64,000 bases of DNA from Campylorhamphus procurvoides. Taxonomy: Eukaryota > Chordata > Aves > Passeriformes > Dendrocolaptidae. Shown here one piece after another: positions 1-12,471 of this stretch; position 1 is the first letter of the stretch; each line of letters begins with the position of its first letter. The notes under the pieces were generated by a model that was not told the DNA's origin, searched no databases, and saw only the letters and a list, made by a program, of their open reading frames with translations. The stretch lies in the NCBI GenBank assembly GCA_013396655.1, contig WBMV01008393.1, forward strand, positions 434,001-498,000. The letters run 5' to 3'. The translations under genes were made by a program, and so were the position numbers.

Positions 1-2879
1 TAATGCACCTCGGCTTTTCTTACCATCCCCAGTCAAGGCCCTGATAACTCTCCAAGCCACAACTAGTTTAAGTTGACTTCACAATCGTGAAATTTTAAAA
101 TTCTAATTAGGCAAAGGTTTGTCCCATAGGAGCTAAACCATAGGCTATCAGAAATGTAAGAGCCACATACCAAAAATCATTATGTACACATTAACCCTGT
201 TTTCATACAGTGCTGCCATAGAGCTAAGAAATTGATTGCTTTCAGAAGAAAACAAGAGGCAGCACCTGCTAGTTCTTAGTTAAATATTAGATGAAATTGC
301 TTAAATGCAACATTTATGGCATCCATTCAGTACAGTGTTCAGTCTAGTTTTCAAACTGCTTAGTTATTTTTTCCACCCCACAAACAAGTTATACAGTGAG
401 GGCTGAACTACCACTTTTTTAGGCTTTTAGTCCTGCTTCTATCCGAGTGAATGCTAAAATGTTGAGAGATTTGAACAATGTAGAATGGAGGCTGGAAAAC
501 TTGCTAAAAATTCTCCCAAAGGTTCCCAGCAATGCCCAGCTGGAGAGCTGAGTTCCTCCCTCCCATCCCAAGGGTTGGATGTCGACTTCTGATCCCCACT
601 GGGCACATGATAAACTTCGTGTCCATCAGAACTATTTGTGATGTGGTTAGAGAGGTGAGTGCTGGGCATTGGAACAGCTGTCTGAAGATATCCCAGGCTC
701 TACCAAACAGGATGCTGTTTAAAAGCCATCCAGAGAAGACATTAAAATTATGCTGCTGTCATAAAAGATGTTTATGAGACTGCCCCATCCAGCTCAGTTA
801 GCATATTCCCACTTCCACCTAGACTGTACATTCCAGGAGTGCTTCAAGTCCAATCTCAGCTATCCAGTAATATTTATCTTTCATTTTAACACTTTTTTAT
901 CCATTTATGTCAATATATGTCTTATAAAGGAAGCCCATTTGTCCTTATCTTTTCATAGATAGGCACTAAGTGATTTACTCAAGGTTTCAAAACACTGCAG
1001 TGGCAGAGCCAGCAATAAATGCAATCAGAGTTTCCTGACTCTGTGCCCTTTTGCTGAACCACACTCTGCAAGTCCAGCTCTCCCTACCATCTGCAATCCC
1101 ATACAATAGTCTAATTATCAACCCCCCGTTATCTAAAATAACACTCACCATAATGCAGTGCTTGGCCCTTCTAAGAAATGACAGGTTGGCAAATGTTAGA
1201 TATAATTAATACCTACTTTTCTGATTTTTCTTACCATTGACCTAACTGCATACTAGGAACAGAGGGATGAGGACATGTTACTAATTGTGCATTATTAAAC
1301 CATTTTACTAAAGGAGATAAAGATTTTGACCTATACACTGCTAATATTATTCTTCCTGTTTTTTTCTACAAAAAGATCCCTTATTAAGGTGGGAGCATCT
1401 TCTATTTCATTCCAAATGATCAGTCTGTGTTATATGTTCCTCTTACATCCACTCCAGGTATCTCTTTTCTGCATTTACATCCCCCCATGGCCACATCTAC
1501 CACAGCACAGGGACCATGGGAGTATTCTGTAGGAACGAGCTCTGACTAAGCCCTTAGGCCTCCAGTTTTCCCAAGGGATAAAGAATAGAACACCCAGGGC
1601 TATGGTTAACAGAAGGTGAACAAAATGCTCCCCAGGTCAGCTTGAAAAAACGTGTTCTCACTAAACATCCCGGATGTTTTCAGTGCTTCCCTATATAATG
1701 ATGACAGTGTGCAAGGAGCTTCCTTGGCAGTCACAGACTGGAAATCTTGGCTTTGGGAAGCTGACAGATCCTACACCTCAGAGATTCCTATCACCTTGCC
1801 CTGGCAGCCTCTGGTTCTAGGCTATGCCACATTTGGCATGGCTTCTCCTCACCACTCTGCCCTGGTGGACACTGTACAGAACATTTCTCAGGGAGGCTGC
1901 TGGGATGGAAAGCCTTTCCTACACAGTGATTCTGGCTGATCCTCACAAGTGAAGGGCTGCAGTCAGGAGTGAGGGTCAGCATGCACACATTCAGAAAGGG
2001 GAAATTTACTGCTGGAGATCACACAGAAATCATACAGCATCTAAGTACAGTGGTGCCTCCAGTAGGGACTCCTGGAACTGCAAAGAGTCTCATACACAAA
2101 CCCTTCTATTAAATAGCTATTTTCATCTGCTTTTGAAGCCCCTGTGCTAATGAGAATACATGTGAATAGCCACAGACAGGTTCAAGATCTCCTGTTTTCC
2201 CCATGATTCTGATGACAGGCAGGATAGTGGAGTTTAAGAAATCCCAGAAGAGTCACAAAGGGATGAAGGTTCTTTGACCTGAGCATCTTTGATTTCGTGG
2301 ACTGGAAGCTAAGGTGTAGGTGACTATAAAAGGTATTGGTAGATGGGAAAAAGAAAATCTGCTGCTTGGGATCCACCTACCTAAATTTATCATGGTGCTA
2401 TATAATCAGCTGGAGAAATCAGGTATCTATTGCACTGTATAAATGAAGACAAATTCTCCCGGGGAAATCTGGCCTGGCCTTCTGCAGGTATGGAACCCCT
2501 TGAAGCAACAGGAGGAGGACAGTGGAAAAGCCCAGTGAATAAAAAAAAAAAGAATTGATGAGATACTTAGCACCACAGGAATTGTCTGTCACTGCACATG
2601 GGACAGGGGATTTGGGCAAGCTTCAAAACTGGGAAACTTTGGGACAACTTGGAGTTGCCACTCTGTCCATCTGAGCGCTGGCAGCTCCACACAAGGGGGT
2701 TGCCTGAGAGGAAGATTCTCCTCTGTGAGCCCTCAAGGCCAAGCTGAGAGAAACTGAATAACACCCCTTCGCTATGATTCTCTTGTCAAATTTCCCAGCA
2801 GGTACTCAGAAAAATATTCTCACAGCCCTAGAGGCAGGTTCTTAATTTCCTTCCTGCCCTGCACGGTGTCTCACTCTTG
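1..2879. other. Intergenic, nothing recognised
   Basis: AT-rich unique sequence. Open frames are all under 100 codons and resemble nothing. No repeat family is seen. Confidence 0.6.
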
Positions 2880-3060
2880 CTTGTGTTTTTCTCTTTATTT
2901 TGAGGGTAGGGGACTGGGTTTTTATGGTGGCCACGTTAATCGTATCCCTGGTGGTCACAAAGGAGTTTAATAAAAGGGGTGGGTGGCTGGCTTAATTATT
3001 TTTTCCATCTGTCTTAGGAGAAGAGTGTTTTAAATAAATGCAGCTCTCTGGGAGCAGAGG
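2880..3060. promoter_or_regulatory. Conserved-looking non-coding stretch with Hox/Cdx-like sites
   Basis: It contains TTTTTATGG, GTTAATCG, TTTAATAAAA and CTTAATTATT within 120 bp, without repeat character. Conservation is a guess from texture only. Confidence 0.2.
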
Positions 3061-6000
3061 GGTTGCAAGGGTAAGGCTTTTTGTTTCCCTTCCTTTGTCA
3101 CCCCACCACACTCCTTCCCCACCCCCTAGTTTATTTCCTGCTGTGGAGACAAGTGACTTAATAAACTATTATTTATTTGTTAAAGATGTCTCTTTCCAGC
3201 ACTAGCTTTCCTGCTGGGGAGATGAGTGTCTATAAAATATTTCCAAAGGTACCTCCTTTCAAGATTTAGTGGCTTTCCCAATAGCACACTCCAAGTCCTG
3301 CTGCAGTAAAAGTTGGTGGCTGTTTATTTTTCAACATGTGCAAGAGCCTGAGTGATGGAGCAAGAGGAAAGGTTTGTTCTTCCCAATTTTGTTTTAATCT
3401 GCTTCTACTTTGAGCCTCAGCTCTGTACAGCAGGAGCAAACTGCCAAGCCAGCACTGAGCCCTATTTTGTTTAACAAGGCTCTGGTTTAGCTCAACTTTA
3501 TACCATACAGATTTGCTAAGCAGGATTGAGACCTTCATTTTAAACAACTTTGTGGAGTCCTGAAGTTAAGCACTGGGCTTGAAGGTGTTGGGCCCCAGAC
3601 TGCAGCATCTGATGGGCCAACCCAGGGTTATTAATGTTTCAAGACAAGTTATCATTTTTTTACTACACCAGCATCTTTGGAGGAGACAGTAAAGAAAATA
3701 GGGCCCTGCTGCTCAGCATGGACTTTTTTTTCACCACTGACACATTGATTCATTTTTTAAGGGCAGGCATTCCTGTCTATTTTCTGCTCAAAATTTAGCT
3801 TGCCATACTAAGTGCTGTGTCCAGCACCTTCCTGCTTTCCTCATATGGTCAATACTGCACACTAACAGCAAATATCCTCACAAATGGGGTACAGTTTTCT
3901 CCTCTCCAGTACTCTAGAATTAGGAATTACTGCTGCAGTAATCATTCAACCTCATTAAGACAATACAGAATTACAGCCTGGTGGCCCAGACAAGCTTAAC
4001 ATTCCAACTTCAAGAGAAATCAATCTGTTCAGCATCATGTTATTTGCTTTTTATAACCCAGCCACAGGTGAAACCCCCCCTTTGGGTCCAATTCTCCCTT
4101 GGGAGAAACCCTCAAAACTGACAGATTGGAGGTGTGAGTTTTAAAGAGATTCCCAGTTTGGTGTTTACATGGAAGGAGTGCACATAAACCTCCAAGTTCA
4201 GCAGTCTTCCCAAAGGCAATGCCAGTCCAACCACCAACCCACCCAGGGCCTCTTTTAGATGAGAACTCCTCCCCAGGCAGGGCTTTGGTCCAAGGTCTGG
4301 TTGGTTAAATGATGGTCTTGGACCTGGCACAGCCCTTAAGCCTGGGGTCTGGCACATTTAGGAGCAGGAGGGTGCTCAGGAACCTTCCAAAAGCGAGGAG
4401 CTCTGTGGTTCTCTGCTTCCCCCAGGTGGAGGTACCTGTGGCAGCAGCTGGTGTGGGGCTGGCACAGGTGAGGGGGCTGCTGTGCTGCCCAGGGGTTTCC
4501 TTGGCAAAGAGCAGGATAAATCCCACAAATAGGGTGGCAGGAGGAGGAGGAGGTTCCTGAACACTCCTGAGACAGAACTACTGGCAGCAACAAGGCAGGA
4601 GGAATTCCTGGGCTGGGCAGGACACAGAATGAGACCTGGAGGACTGACATGTGTGAGTGCTCACTGTTGTGTTTGAGCTGTGTGTGAACTCTGCCCAAAG
4701 CCTTCACTGAATGAAACACTTCAGCACAGGGAGAGCTCAGCACTCCCTCAGTGTATGGACAGACTGTCCTAAGAGTCCTAGGAATATCTGAGTTCACCAC
4801 TGAGATCAGCTGAGAGGGAACAAGCTATCCAGAGAGGAGACAGAGTTGAAACATCAGGAGAAAGAGGCTGAAACTGATTTTATGTGATTGGCTCTATTCT
4901 TCTTCAGCATGTTTAAAGTTGGTTTGGTTCTTTTAAGGCTGTCTTTACAGTGTTTGAGACAAGGAGGGTTCCTATATCATCTCCCACTGCAGGACAAGCC
5001 AACTGGACTGCCCTGGGCCACAGGACCTCATGCCCACACCAGGCAGGTCCCTCCAAATCCAACTACCTGGGAGATTAATTCTTTCCAGTTGTGAAAAGAA
5101 GGAGAGGGGTTGCTTCTCCACGAGATATAAAGGGAAGGAAAGGGTAGAAGATTCTTCAGAAGTGTAACTACTGAAAAGTTGCAGTGGAATCTGCTGGGGA
5201 AGGGCAGAGCTCAGTCCCACTGGTGACCTTGTGATGGATGAAAGAACACAGGAAACACAGAGAGGGTTTGGGAAATGCTTTTTTGGACAACTGGATTGTC
5301 TAATCACAGGAGGCCCCTGAAAAGAGATGAACCCAGGGCTTGATAAGGAACCAAGAGAGTGAGTGTTGGAAGCAGACTGTGAGCCAGCAGCAACTGGCAG
5401 CTGTGTGAGGATCTGGAGACAGGTAATTGTAATCAAGAGTCAGTCCCACAGAGACAATTAGTTACATGAATACAAACCAGAGCACAGATAACTCAATGGA
5501 AAAGAAATATTTCATTCCTATGAAAGACCGAAAAAAGCTATGAAAATACAGGAAGAGACATCCTATGTACTGTGATTGAAATGACTGTATTATTTGAAAC
5601 TTCCAAATTACAACTGCTGAGCATTATAGCTCAGAATGGCCTCATCTATCTGGTTTTATCCTTGCTCCAGATTTGGGATTGGTTATTTGCTTACACAGAA
5701 CACTAAAATCAAATCCTGAGTCCTAACTCAGAGCATTCTGAAACAGTCATGGATTTAAAACAGTGGAATCTGAACCCAGCATCTTCCCTCAGCTTTGACA
5801 CCACCTTTCTTATTGAGGTTCTCTTTGACTTCAACAGCCTTGCACGTGAATAAAGTAAACCCTTCAGCATTTGGCCCATAGCAGTAGTCATAAATTATTT
5901 CTTTCTTTGTTTTTGAAGGCCTGATCCTCCATCCACTAATGTTAATAGAGGAATTCTTATTAGATGGCATTTGGGAGGAACAGATCCCAAGGCGTTTGTT

Positions 6001-6859
6001 CTCAGGCATATCAAAGCAACTATTTCATACTGAAAGTAAATTAAGATGTAATATTCTTACATTCACCAGGAGTGTAAATCTCAGCACCACAAATCAAATC
6101 TGAACTGTGTATCTACGTTAAATATTTGAAATGAAACCTCTGACAGTCAGACAGGTTGTTGGATAACTGATCTTTTTTAAAAACTTTTCATCAGAAGCAA
6201 CACTACTCAAAGGATTGCTTCAAACCACATTTTAGTGGCTGAAGCACAGAGTGATCTGGGTTTAAAGCTTAGCTATGGCAATTTTAATGTGGAGTTTCTC
6301 TGTGTTTTCTCAAGGATGCTTGAGGACAGAATGTCACCTGAACGAGCTACTCCCTACACTAAGCAGAAGGGGACTGGACAATTGCCATCTGCACACTTCC
6401 CAACAGGAAGGCTGAGGGACCACTTTGGTTGGGGAGTCTTGCAACATGTTATTATGTGGGAAAACAAGCTCTAAGAGGAAAAGAATTAACCTGTCTGTGA
6501 TCCCATGCAACTTCAGAGCAATGCCAGGATATTCAGGGTAATTCCTATTGCATCACTTTAAACCAGTCCCTTTTTAGTTTAGCGGCACCCCTTTTTGTTC
6601 CATTTTGTACAGAACATTTCTGACCCTATAAATTCAGTGTGTAGGGTTACATCCTTATTTTAAGATGGAATAATTCCTCTGCTTGCCATGCCAGAGGTAA
6701 CTTGGCTGTCTTAAGTGGTTTAGGCATTTTATTTATTGTGGAAATCTTAGTGTGTATATATTTGTGTGTACCCACAACACATATAGATGTAAGAAGAGTT
6801 TCTTTCTGTTGTTGCTGTAAAGTTTCTTTCTAGGGAAGGCAGCTATTTCTAGGTTTTTA
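3061..6859. other. Intergenic, nothing recognised
   Basis: Mostly unique sequence. The longest open frames (154 codons at 4336-4800 and 4972-5436, both minus) lack any recognisable motif and overlap frames on the other strand, so they are taken as chance. Confidence 0.55.
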
Positions 6860-7050
6860 TAAGCTGATGGAACAGCCTTGTCAAATAGCCTTTATGAGAG
6901 AAGAAACAGGAAGATGGCTTGGTTTGCAGACAGAGGGTTATTGGGCAATTATGTTTTTTATAGAGCTGTTGTAGGACAAATCACGGGCCTGCTTTTGCCT
7001 TTGATGCTACGAGGCAGACGGCCCAATAAAGATCAGAACAAGGGAGGGCA
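6860..7050. promoter_or_regulatory. Conserved-looking non-coding stretch with TCF/SOX/Hox-like sites
   Basis: It carries GGGTTATTGGGCAATTATG, TTTTTTATAGAGC, CTTTGATG (TCF/LEF-type) and CCCAATAAAGATC. No gene. It lies 100 bp before the 18-bp tandem repeat. Confidence 0.2.
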
Positions 7051-7153
7051 AAGGGGGTCAGGGACAGAGCCTTCCCTTGGGGTCCCGCTTCTGCCTCTCG
7101 CCTCAGAAACCAGACACCCCCTCCAGATGCACCAGTGACCCTCCTGAGGGGCT

Positions 7154-7216
7154 GTGCTGGGAGAACTGGGAGTGCTGGGAGAACTGGGAGTGCTGGGAGA
7201 ACTGGGAGTGCTGGGA
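7154..7216. repeat. 18-bp tandem repeat, 3.5 copies (9-bp half units)
   Basis: GTGCTGGGAGAACTGGGA is repeated three times, followed by a half copy GTGCTGGGA. Perfect array of 63 bp in intergenic DNA. Confidence 0.95.
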
Positions 7217-10200
7217 CTGTGCACCCTGCACAGCCACCCAGGGCTGATGTGGGTGCTGGGGAGAGAGCAGCCCCCTGCATTGTCCTGTCTCAGCCAGGCA
7301 CGCTGTTTGCTTCCAAGTGTGCAAAAAGCCATCACACAGACTCGAAAGAAACTTAGTCTGCATGGAAAAAACAAATGTAGTTGTATAACTGGCAAAATTC
7401 TGCCTGCCCAGGGCCCTGCTTTAATATCTATTTCCTTTTGCACTCTCTGAACTTGCCCTTCAGCCATTCCTAACTTTTCACAATTAGGAAGAATTCTTCT
7501 TGGGACCAGCTGTCCTATTGATTTTTAGGTTATTTCCCCTTCATCTCTAGCAGTTGTGCTGCTCCCTGTAAGAGGCAGACTCTTGGCTCCCATAAACCAC
7601 AAGTTATTTATCTATGCCAATTCTTTTACATATAAAGTGTTCAGTAGAATGGTGTGTTTATGTTCATGATGAGGAGTCATCATATGCCCATATGGGGGAC
7701 ACTGGGGAAATCTCATCTCTGAAGTGTTCCTAATCTCCAAACAATTCTGCTGGCATTCAGGGACACTTCAGCTGGGCAGCTCACCCCAAATATAGAAAAC
7801 AAATAAATTTGGAAAAAAAAGTCATTGCACATTTTACATCATCTTTTCCTCATTATTCATATTAGCACCTGACATGAACCTGAGCTGCTTCTGGTTTATT
7901 TTCTCTGAGACACTCTGATGGCATTAGTTGGGCAGAGTTCACACCCAAACAAATGCTCTGAATATCTTTGAGAACACCCTGCTTTGCTCTCAGGGAGGTG
8001 GTGACTGGGAGAAGTGTCAGGGCACAGCACTGTGCAAGGGAAGGAGACCTGGGTGTTCATCACTTCACCAACCCCTGGCCAAGAGGTGCTTGGGAGACAG
8101 GAAATTTCCCAGGCACACCCAGGAAATGCTCTGGGCCATGGATCTGTTGGAACAAAATGCTTTCCTAGAGCTAAACCTGGCTCTGTCCCTTAAGAGACTT
8201 CTGTTCCTGTACTGATGCCTAGCACAGGCTTCCAAATGACCTATTTTGGTCACTTCCACCACCTTTTTCCTCACCAGGAAAGTGGTGTAGCGTTGAAGAG
8301 ACCAGGAGGAGGGGAGTAAGGGAGGACAAACTCCAGTCACACAAGTAGATACAGTGCACATTAGGACAGGGAGGAGGGAAATACTCAGGGTGCAAGTAGC
8401 ACATTTTGCCCCTTGACTTTGCCTGCCAAGAGTATTGACCTCTTTCCATCCTCAGGCTATCACAAAATGAGCTGTTCAGAATGAACTGAACTCAGCTTTC
8501 ACACTGTCAGTCAGTTTTGTATTTAATAAATCCTGGTTTTTACCTTCCTCCCCTCCCAACATGCCACTGAGCCTCTTGATTACCAACAGGAAGGGGAGGA
8601 ATTTTATTTAATGTATAATAATATTATTTAGTGAAGCTCTCTAGTATTTACCCTGCATTTGTTAAATGCCTGACCAGTTACAGAGAAAGTAGAGCATTGT
8701 CAAATTATTATTGGAACACCAGTGGGATTAGCTAGGGATTACACAAGAGGTGTATAGATTGATCAGTTCTGCCTACTGCATTTCTTGCTTTCAGTTTTCC
8801 TGCTTGATAAACCTATAAGCTTTGTCTTTCCTCCACCATCAGTCATGGTTAGGCTTTGCTGCTTGTTTTGTGAGGAGTCCTTCAAATGATGGTCAGGCTG
8901 GGACTGTTTCCAAGTGTCTGCTATGAAAACAGAACAGCAGTAGCTGGTGCTCATTATTGTTATTCACAAATCAGCGCCAACAATTAAGTCTCCTTCTGAC
9001 ATTTTAGGAAAGCTCTGAACCACAGCACTGGAATGGCCATCAGATTCAGAGCCTTGTAGCAGGGATTTCTACAGGATAAGATGCTTGTAAGATTCCTAAC
9101 TACCTCAAAATGTAAGACTTCGTGGAAAAGTCAGTAAAGGTTTGCATATAAGAAAGCAGAGGCCCTCCTCAATGTGAAAGCCTAAAAGCTGGCCCAAAAC
9201 AGGGCTTAAATCTGTCCCTCCTGGGGCTGAGACATCCATACGTAGCCCATTAGCTGGGCAGCAGGTCCCTGACAAGAGGAGAATTGCAGAACATTGGCAG
9301 GTTGGTTCTAGGAACTGGTAGCAGAGTAATTGTGTCTTTTCATCTGAATGCCTGACTATGGAGCCATTATTTCCCCACAGCTGTTCTATACAGCACTCCT
9401 TGATCCACCTCAATTTTGGTTTGCTTTAAAAAGGATCCATACACAGCTCATTTTTCTGTATGACACCACGTACAGAAGAGCATTGTGTGGCTGAGATCTC
9501 AACCTGCTCTCTTCCAGCTTACTGGATCTGATCTTTGGGAAGAAAAGGATCTTATCTGGACATGTTGCTGTCTCCTCACAAAAATGTTTTCTGGGTTGGG
9601 AAAGCCCTGCAGGACTGTGACCTCCTGGATCAGCCCACTAAATTGGAACAGAGGAACATGAGCACATTAATCCCCCATCACTCTTGGCTGGGAACAGCCA
9701 CCAACTCAGAGATGCCCTTACCTCTCAGCTTCTTAGGAAGCACAAGATCTCCCATAATTAAGCTTCAATACTTTAACTGGGGGTGGTGGTGTCTGACAGC
9801 CAAATCAAAACATAAAAAATCAGGTTCATATTACACTAAATTCTATATGAATTAAGAAAACAAAAAAAAAAACCAAAAGTTATATCCAGAAAAGTACTTG
9901 CCAGTGCTCCTTTACTTGTCAGCCTCATACTTAAAGCACCCACCAAGGGATTTAGAAGGGCCAGTCTCACCACCCCTCTTTGTCTGCAGCAAACTGAGCC
10001 CACATCTCACACAGGACTGGCCTGGACTACAGTTAGTCTTTCTTATGCCTAGGCTTAATATTTTATTTTAGAAAATTAAATAGAACTAAACCTGAATCAT
10101 AAACATCTCTGTCCTCAAGTATCCAACAGCCTTGTGTCAGTGCTTTAAGGAAGAAGCAAGATATAGGGTTAAGTCAAGAACAAATGAGTGCTTTTAAGCC

Positions 10201-10624
10201 AAGTTATTAGTTCCAAGGATGAAGACTTTGTCAAGCCCTCGACTTTATTTTAACCCCTCCCTTCAGCTGAAGTCTTCTGTCATCTCCACATTAATTTCTG
10301 TCAACATGTGGGGAATTCTGCTGAGAAATTTTCCCATCTTAACCCATTACAGATGCATTTCTCTGCAAACATCCTGACTGTAGGGTTGCAGTTTCAAAGC
10401 AGAGATGAAGGGGGTGGGAAAGGTGGGTTTCATTCCAGTGAAAGCCTGTGATGAGAACATCAGTCATCTATTTGTAACACCCCTAATTCCTGTGGAGGAC
10501 GGGCTTGGTCCAAGATTCCTTTATACTTGCCTTGTTTTTTGGAAGCTTTCCATTTGCACCCACTAATGCCCATTGCACAGACAGGATGCTGGGCTGGGTT
10601 TAGCTGTGTTTAATCTAATTTGAC
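7217..10624. other. Intergenic, nothing recognised
   Basis: Unique sequence with short A-runs (for example 9859-9872). No gene, CR1 fragment or tandem array was detected by eye. Confidence 0.55.
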
Positions 10625-10680
10625 TGCACTGGTGTGACTTGGAGTTACTGCATCAGTAACTCCAAGACACTGTAGGTGCA
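10625..10680. repeat. Inverted repeat with 13-bp perfect stem
   Basis: CTTGGAGTTACTG (10638-10650), loop CAT, then CAGTAACTCCAAG (10654-10666): a perfect 13-bp stem with a 3-nt loop. Beyond an A.A mismatch three more pairs form (GTG with CAC), and TGCAC at 10625-10629 can pair with GTGCA at 10676-10680. The hairpin arm is shorter than a usual pre-miRNA. It could also be a DNA palindrome bound by a dimeric factor. Confidence 0.7.
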
Positions 10681-11194
10681 GTGAGAAGATTCACCAGGTT
10701 TACCCAGTTTAACCAGTCTCAGTCAGTGGAGTTTGGGGCTGTGTTGCAGTGAGTGCCTGACAGGGGGACAGTGGCTTTGGCCAGTGGCACCCAGGAGTGC
10801 TCAGTGAGGAGTGAGTGCTGCCACTGTTCTTTTCTCCCTGCCTAAATTTAAGGCACTGAGCTGTTAAGATCAGTTGCCCCAGGTTAGAATGCTTCTCTCT
10901 GACACAACAGGATCCTCTTCTCCTGGGGAAAGTCCCGTGTCTGACTGGTTGGTGCCTCCTTGCTGTTGGCAATTTATTTATGATGGCAGGGGCCGGAATT
11001 CCCCTTCCCACCAGACAAGGACTCTGCAGCAGACTGGCTGTTTGCTGGGCTTTTGTTGCCTTTTCTTTAAATACTGCTTAATACTTTCTAAATACATTTT
11101 TTGCTCACTCACAGCACAGTCTAGTGCTTCTACACCTACACAAGGTTTCTCCCTGCCCACCCACTCAGCTGCACCAAGGAAGCTCACAAGGAAA

Positions 11195-11459
11195 TTGCAA
11201 TGTGCATGTCAATGCCAAGTTAGTGGGTCAGCAGCAGAATGCAAAAAGCCAGGACACAGCAAGGTGTCCTGATGGTGATTGCAGAGAGATCCAGTGGAAG
11301 GCATCCTTTAGATGACACAGAATCCCCTCGATGAGCTCTTAACTCCTTAAAATGTCATAAATAGAATTTTCAGTGCATTTGGAGCCTCTCTGCTGCCCCA
11401 TTGGCACAATACACCTTTGCAATGTGCATGTCAATGCCAAGTTAGCTGGGTCAGCAGCT
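11195..11459. repeat. Dispersed direct duplication of a roughly 40-bp element
   Basis: The element TTGCAATGTGCATGTCAATG, continued by CCAAGTTAG and GGGTCAGCAGC, occurs at 11195-11235 and again at 11417-11459 with a single inserted C. The 180 bp between them are not similar, so this is not a simple tandem array. Confidence 0.85.
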
Positions 11460-11476
11460 AACTGGCAGCAATAGCT

Positions 11477-11498
11477 CAGGGGCAAATTATTGCCCCTG
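11477..11498. repeat. Short inverted repeat next to the duplicated element
   Basis: CAGGGGCAA, loop ATTA, TTGCCCCTG: a perfect 9-bp stem 18 bp after the second copy of the duplicated element. The right arm resembles an AP-2 type site (GCCCCTGGGG). Confidence 0.55.
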
Positions 11499-12224
11499 GG
11501 GGAGGCTTTTTCTTATCACCCAGGCCTTGTGTCAAACTCACTGAACCTTCAGAGGGGTGGAATGCAAGAGGAACCCCAGAAAGTAAGAGGTGTATCAGTG
11601 TTGGGAGGATTCTACACCAATGCTATGGAGCAGCCCCTGGAAAGCAGGTATATTTAAAATGGGATAGTGGGAAGGTCAGTATCAAGGCTGATATCAAAGT
11701 GTAGTCTTCCATATCTGTCCTTCCATTAGCAAAGGAACAAAAAAAATCTAATACTTATTAAACCTTTCCTTGTTATTTGCCTTTCTAATCACCTCTAATT
11801 CTGGTCTTTTGGATATCTCCTACAAATTCTGCAGAATAATGAAATATCATACCTGCAGTGCTTGAGGAATCCAGAGAAAGTTCTTAAACTCTTCCCTTAC
11901 CTGCTTTTCCTCCATCTCCCTCCTCCTTGCCTCTAGGAGGTGGAAATTACACTGCACTAAACTCCCTCTTGCTATGGGGACAACACTAAAGTGCACGAAG
12001 GCAGGAGTGGGAAGGAAAAACAAAGGGAAAGAATGGGATATTCCTGCCATTACAAAGTGAGCAGGTTCCAAAAAATAAAAAAGAAATAAAATCTAAGTTT
12101 TCCAGAGATGCACAGTGTGCCAGGTCAGCCCTGCCCAGAGCATGGAGGGGGATCTCCCAAAGCACTGAGTGTCACTGAGCTCTCTGACTGTGCTCAAGTG
12201 TGACCAGCCCCCAGTGCTTTCTTT

Positions 12225-12471
12225 CCTTTCTCCAAGGCCCTCTAACAGGCTGTGTCCCTTGCAAATCCCCTCCTTGGCCAGCACTGTCCTTTCTCCAAGG
12301 CCCTCTAACAGGCTGTGTCCCTTGCAAATCCCCTCCTTGGCCATCATTCCCCTTTCTCCAAGGCCCTCTAACAGGCTGTGTCCCTTGCAAATCCCCTCCT
12401 TGGCCATCATTCCCCTTTCTCCAAGGTCCTCTAACAGGCTGTGTCTCTTGCAAATCCCCTCCTTGGCCAGC
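12225..12471. repeat. 63-bp tandem repeat, four copies
   Basis: The unit starts CCTTTCTCCAAGGCCCTCTA and contains TTGCAAATCCCCTCCTTGGC. Copies begin at 12225, 12288, 12351 and 12414 with only a few substitutions. Because 63 is divisible by three, open frames cross the array on both strands (up to 149 codons) and give a false protein-repeat impression. No gene is inferred. Confidence 0.95.
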
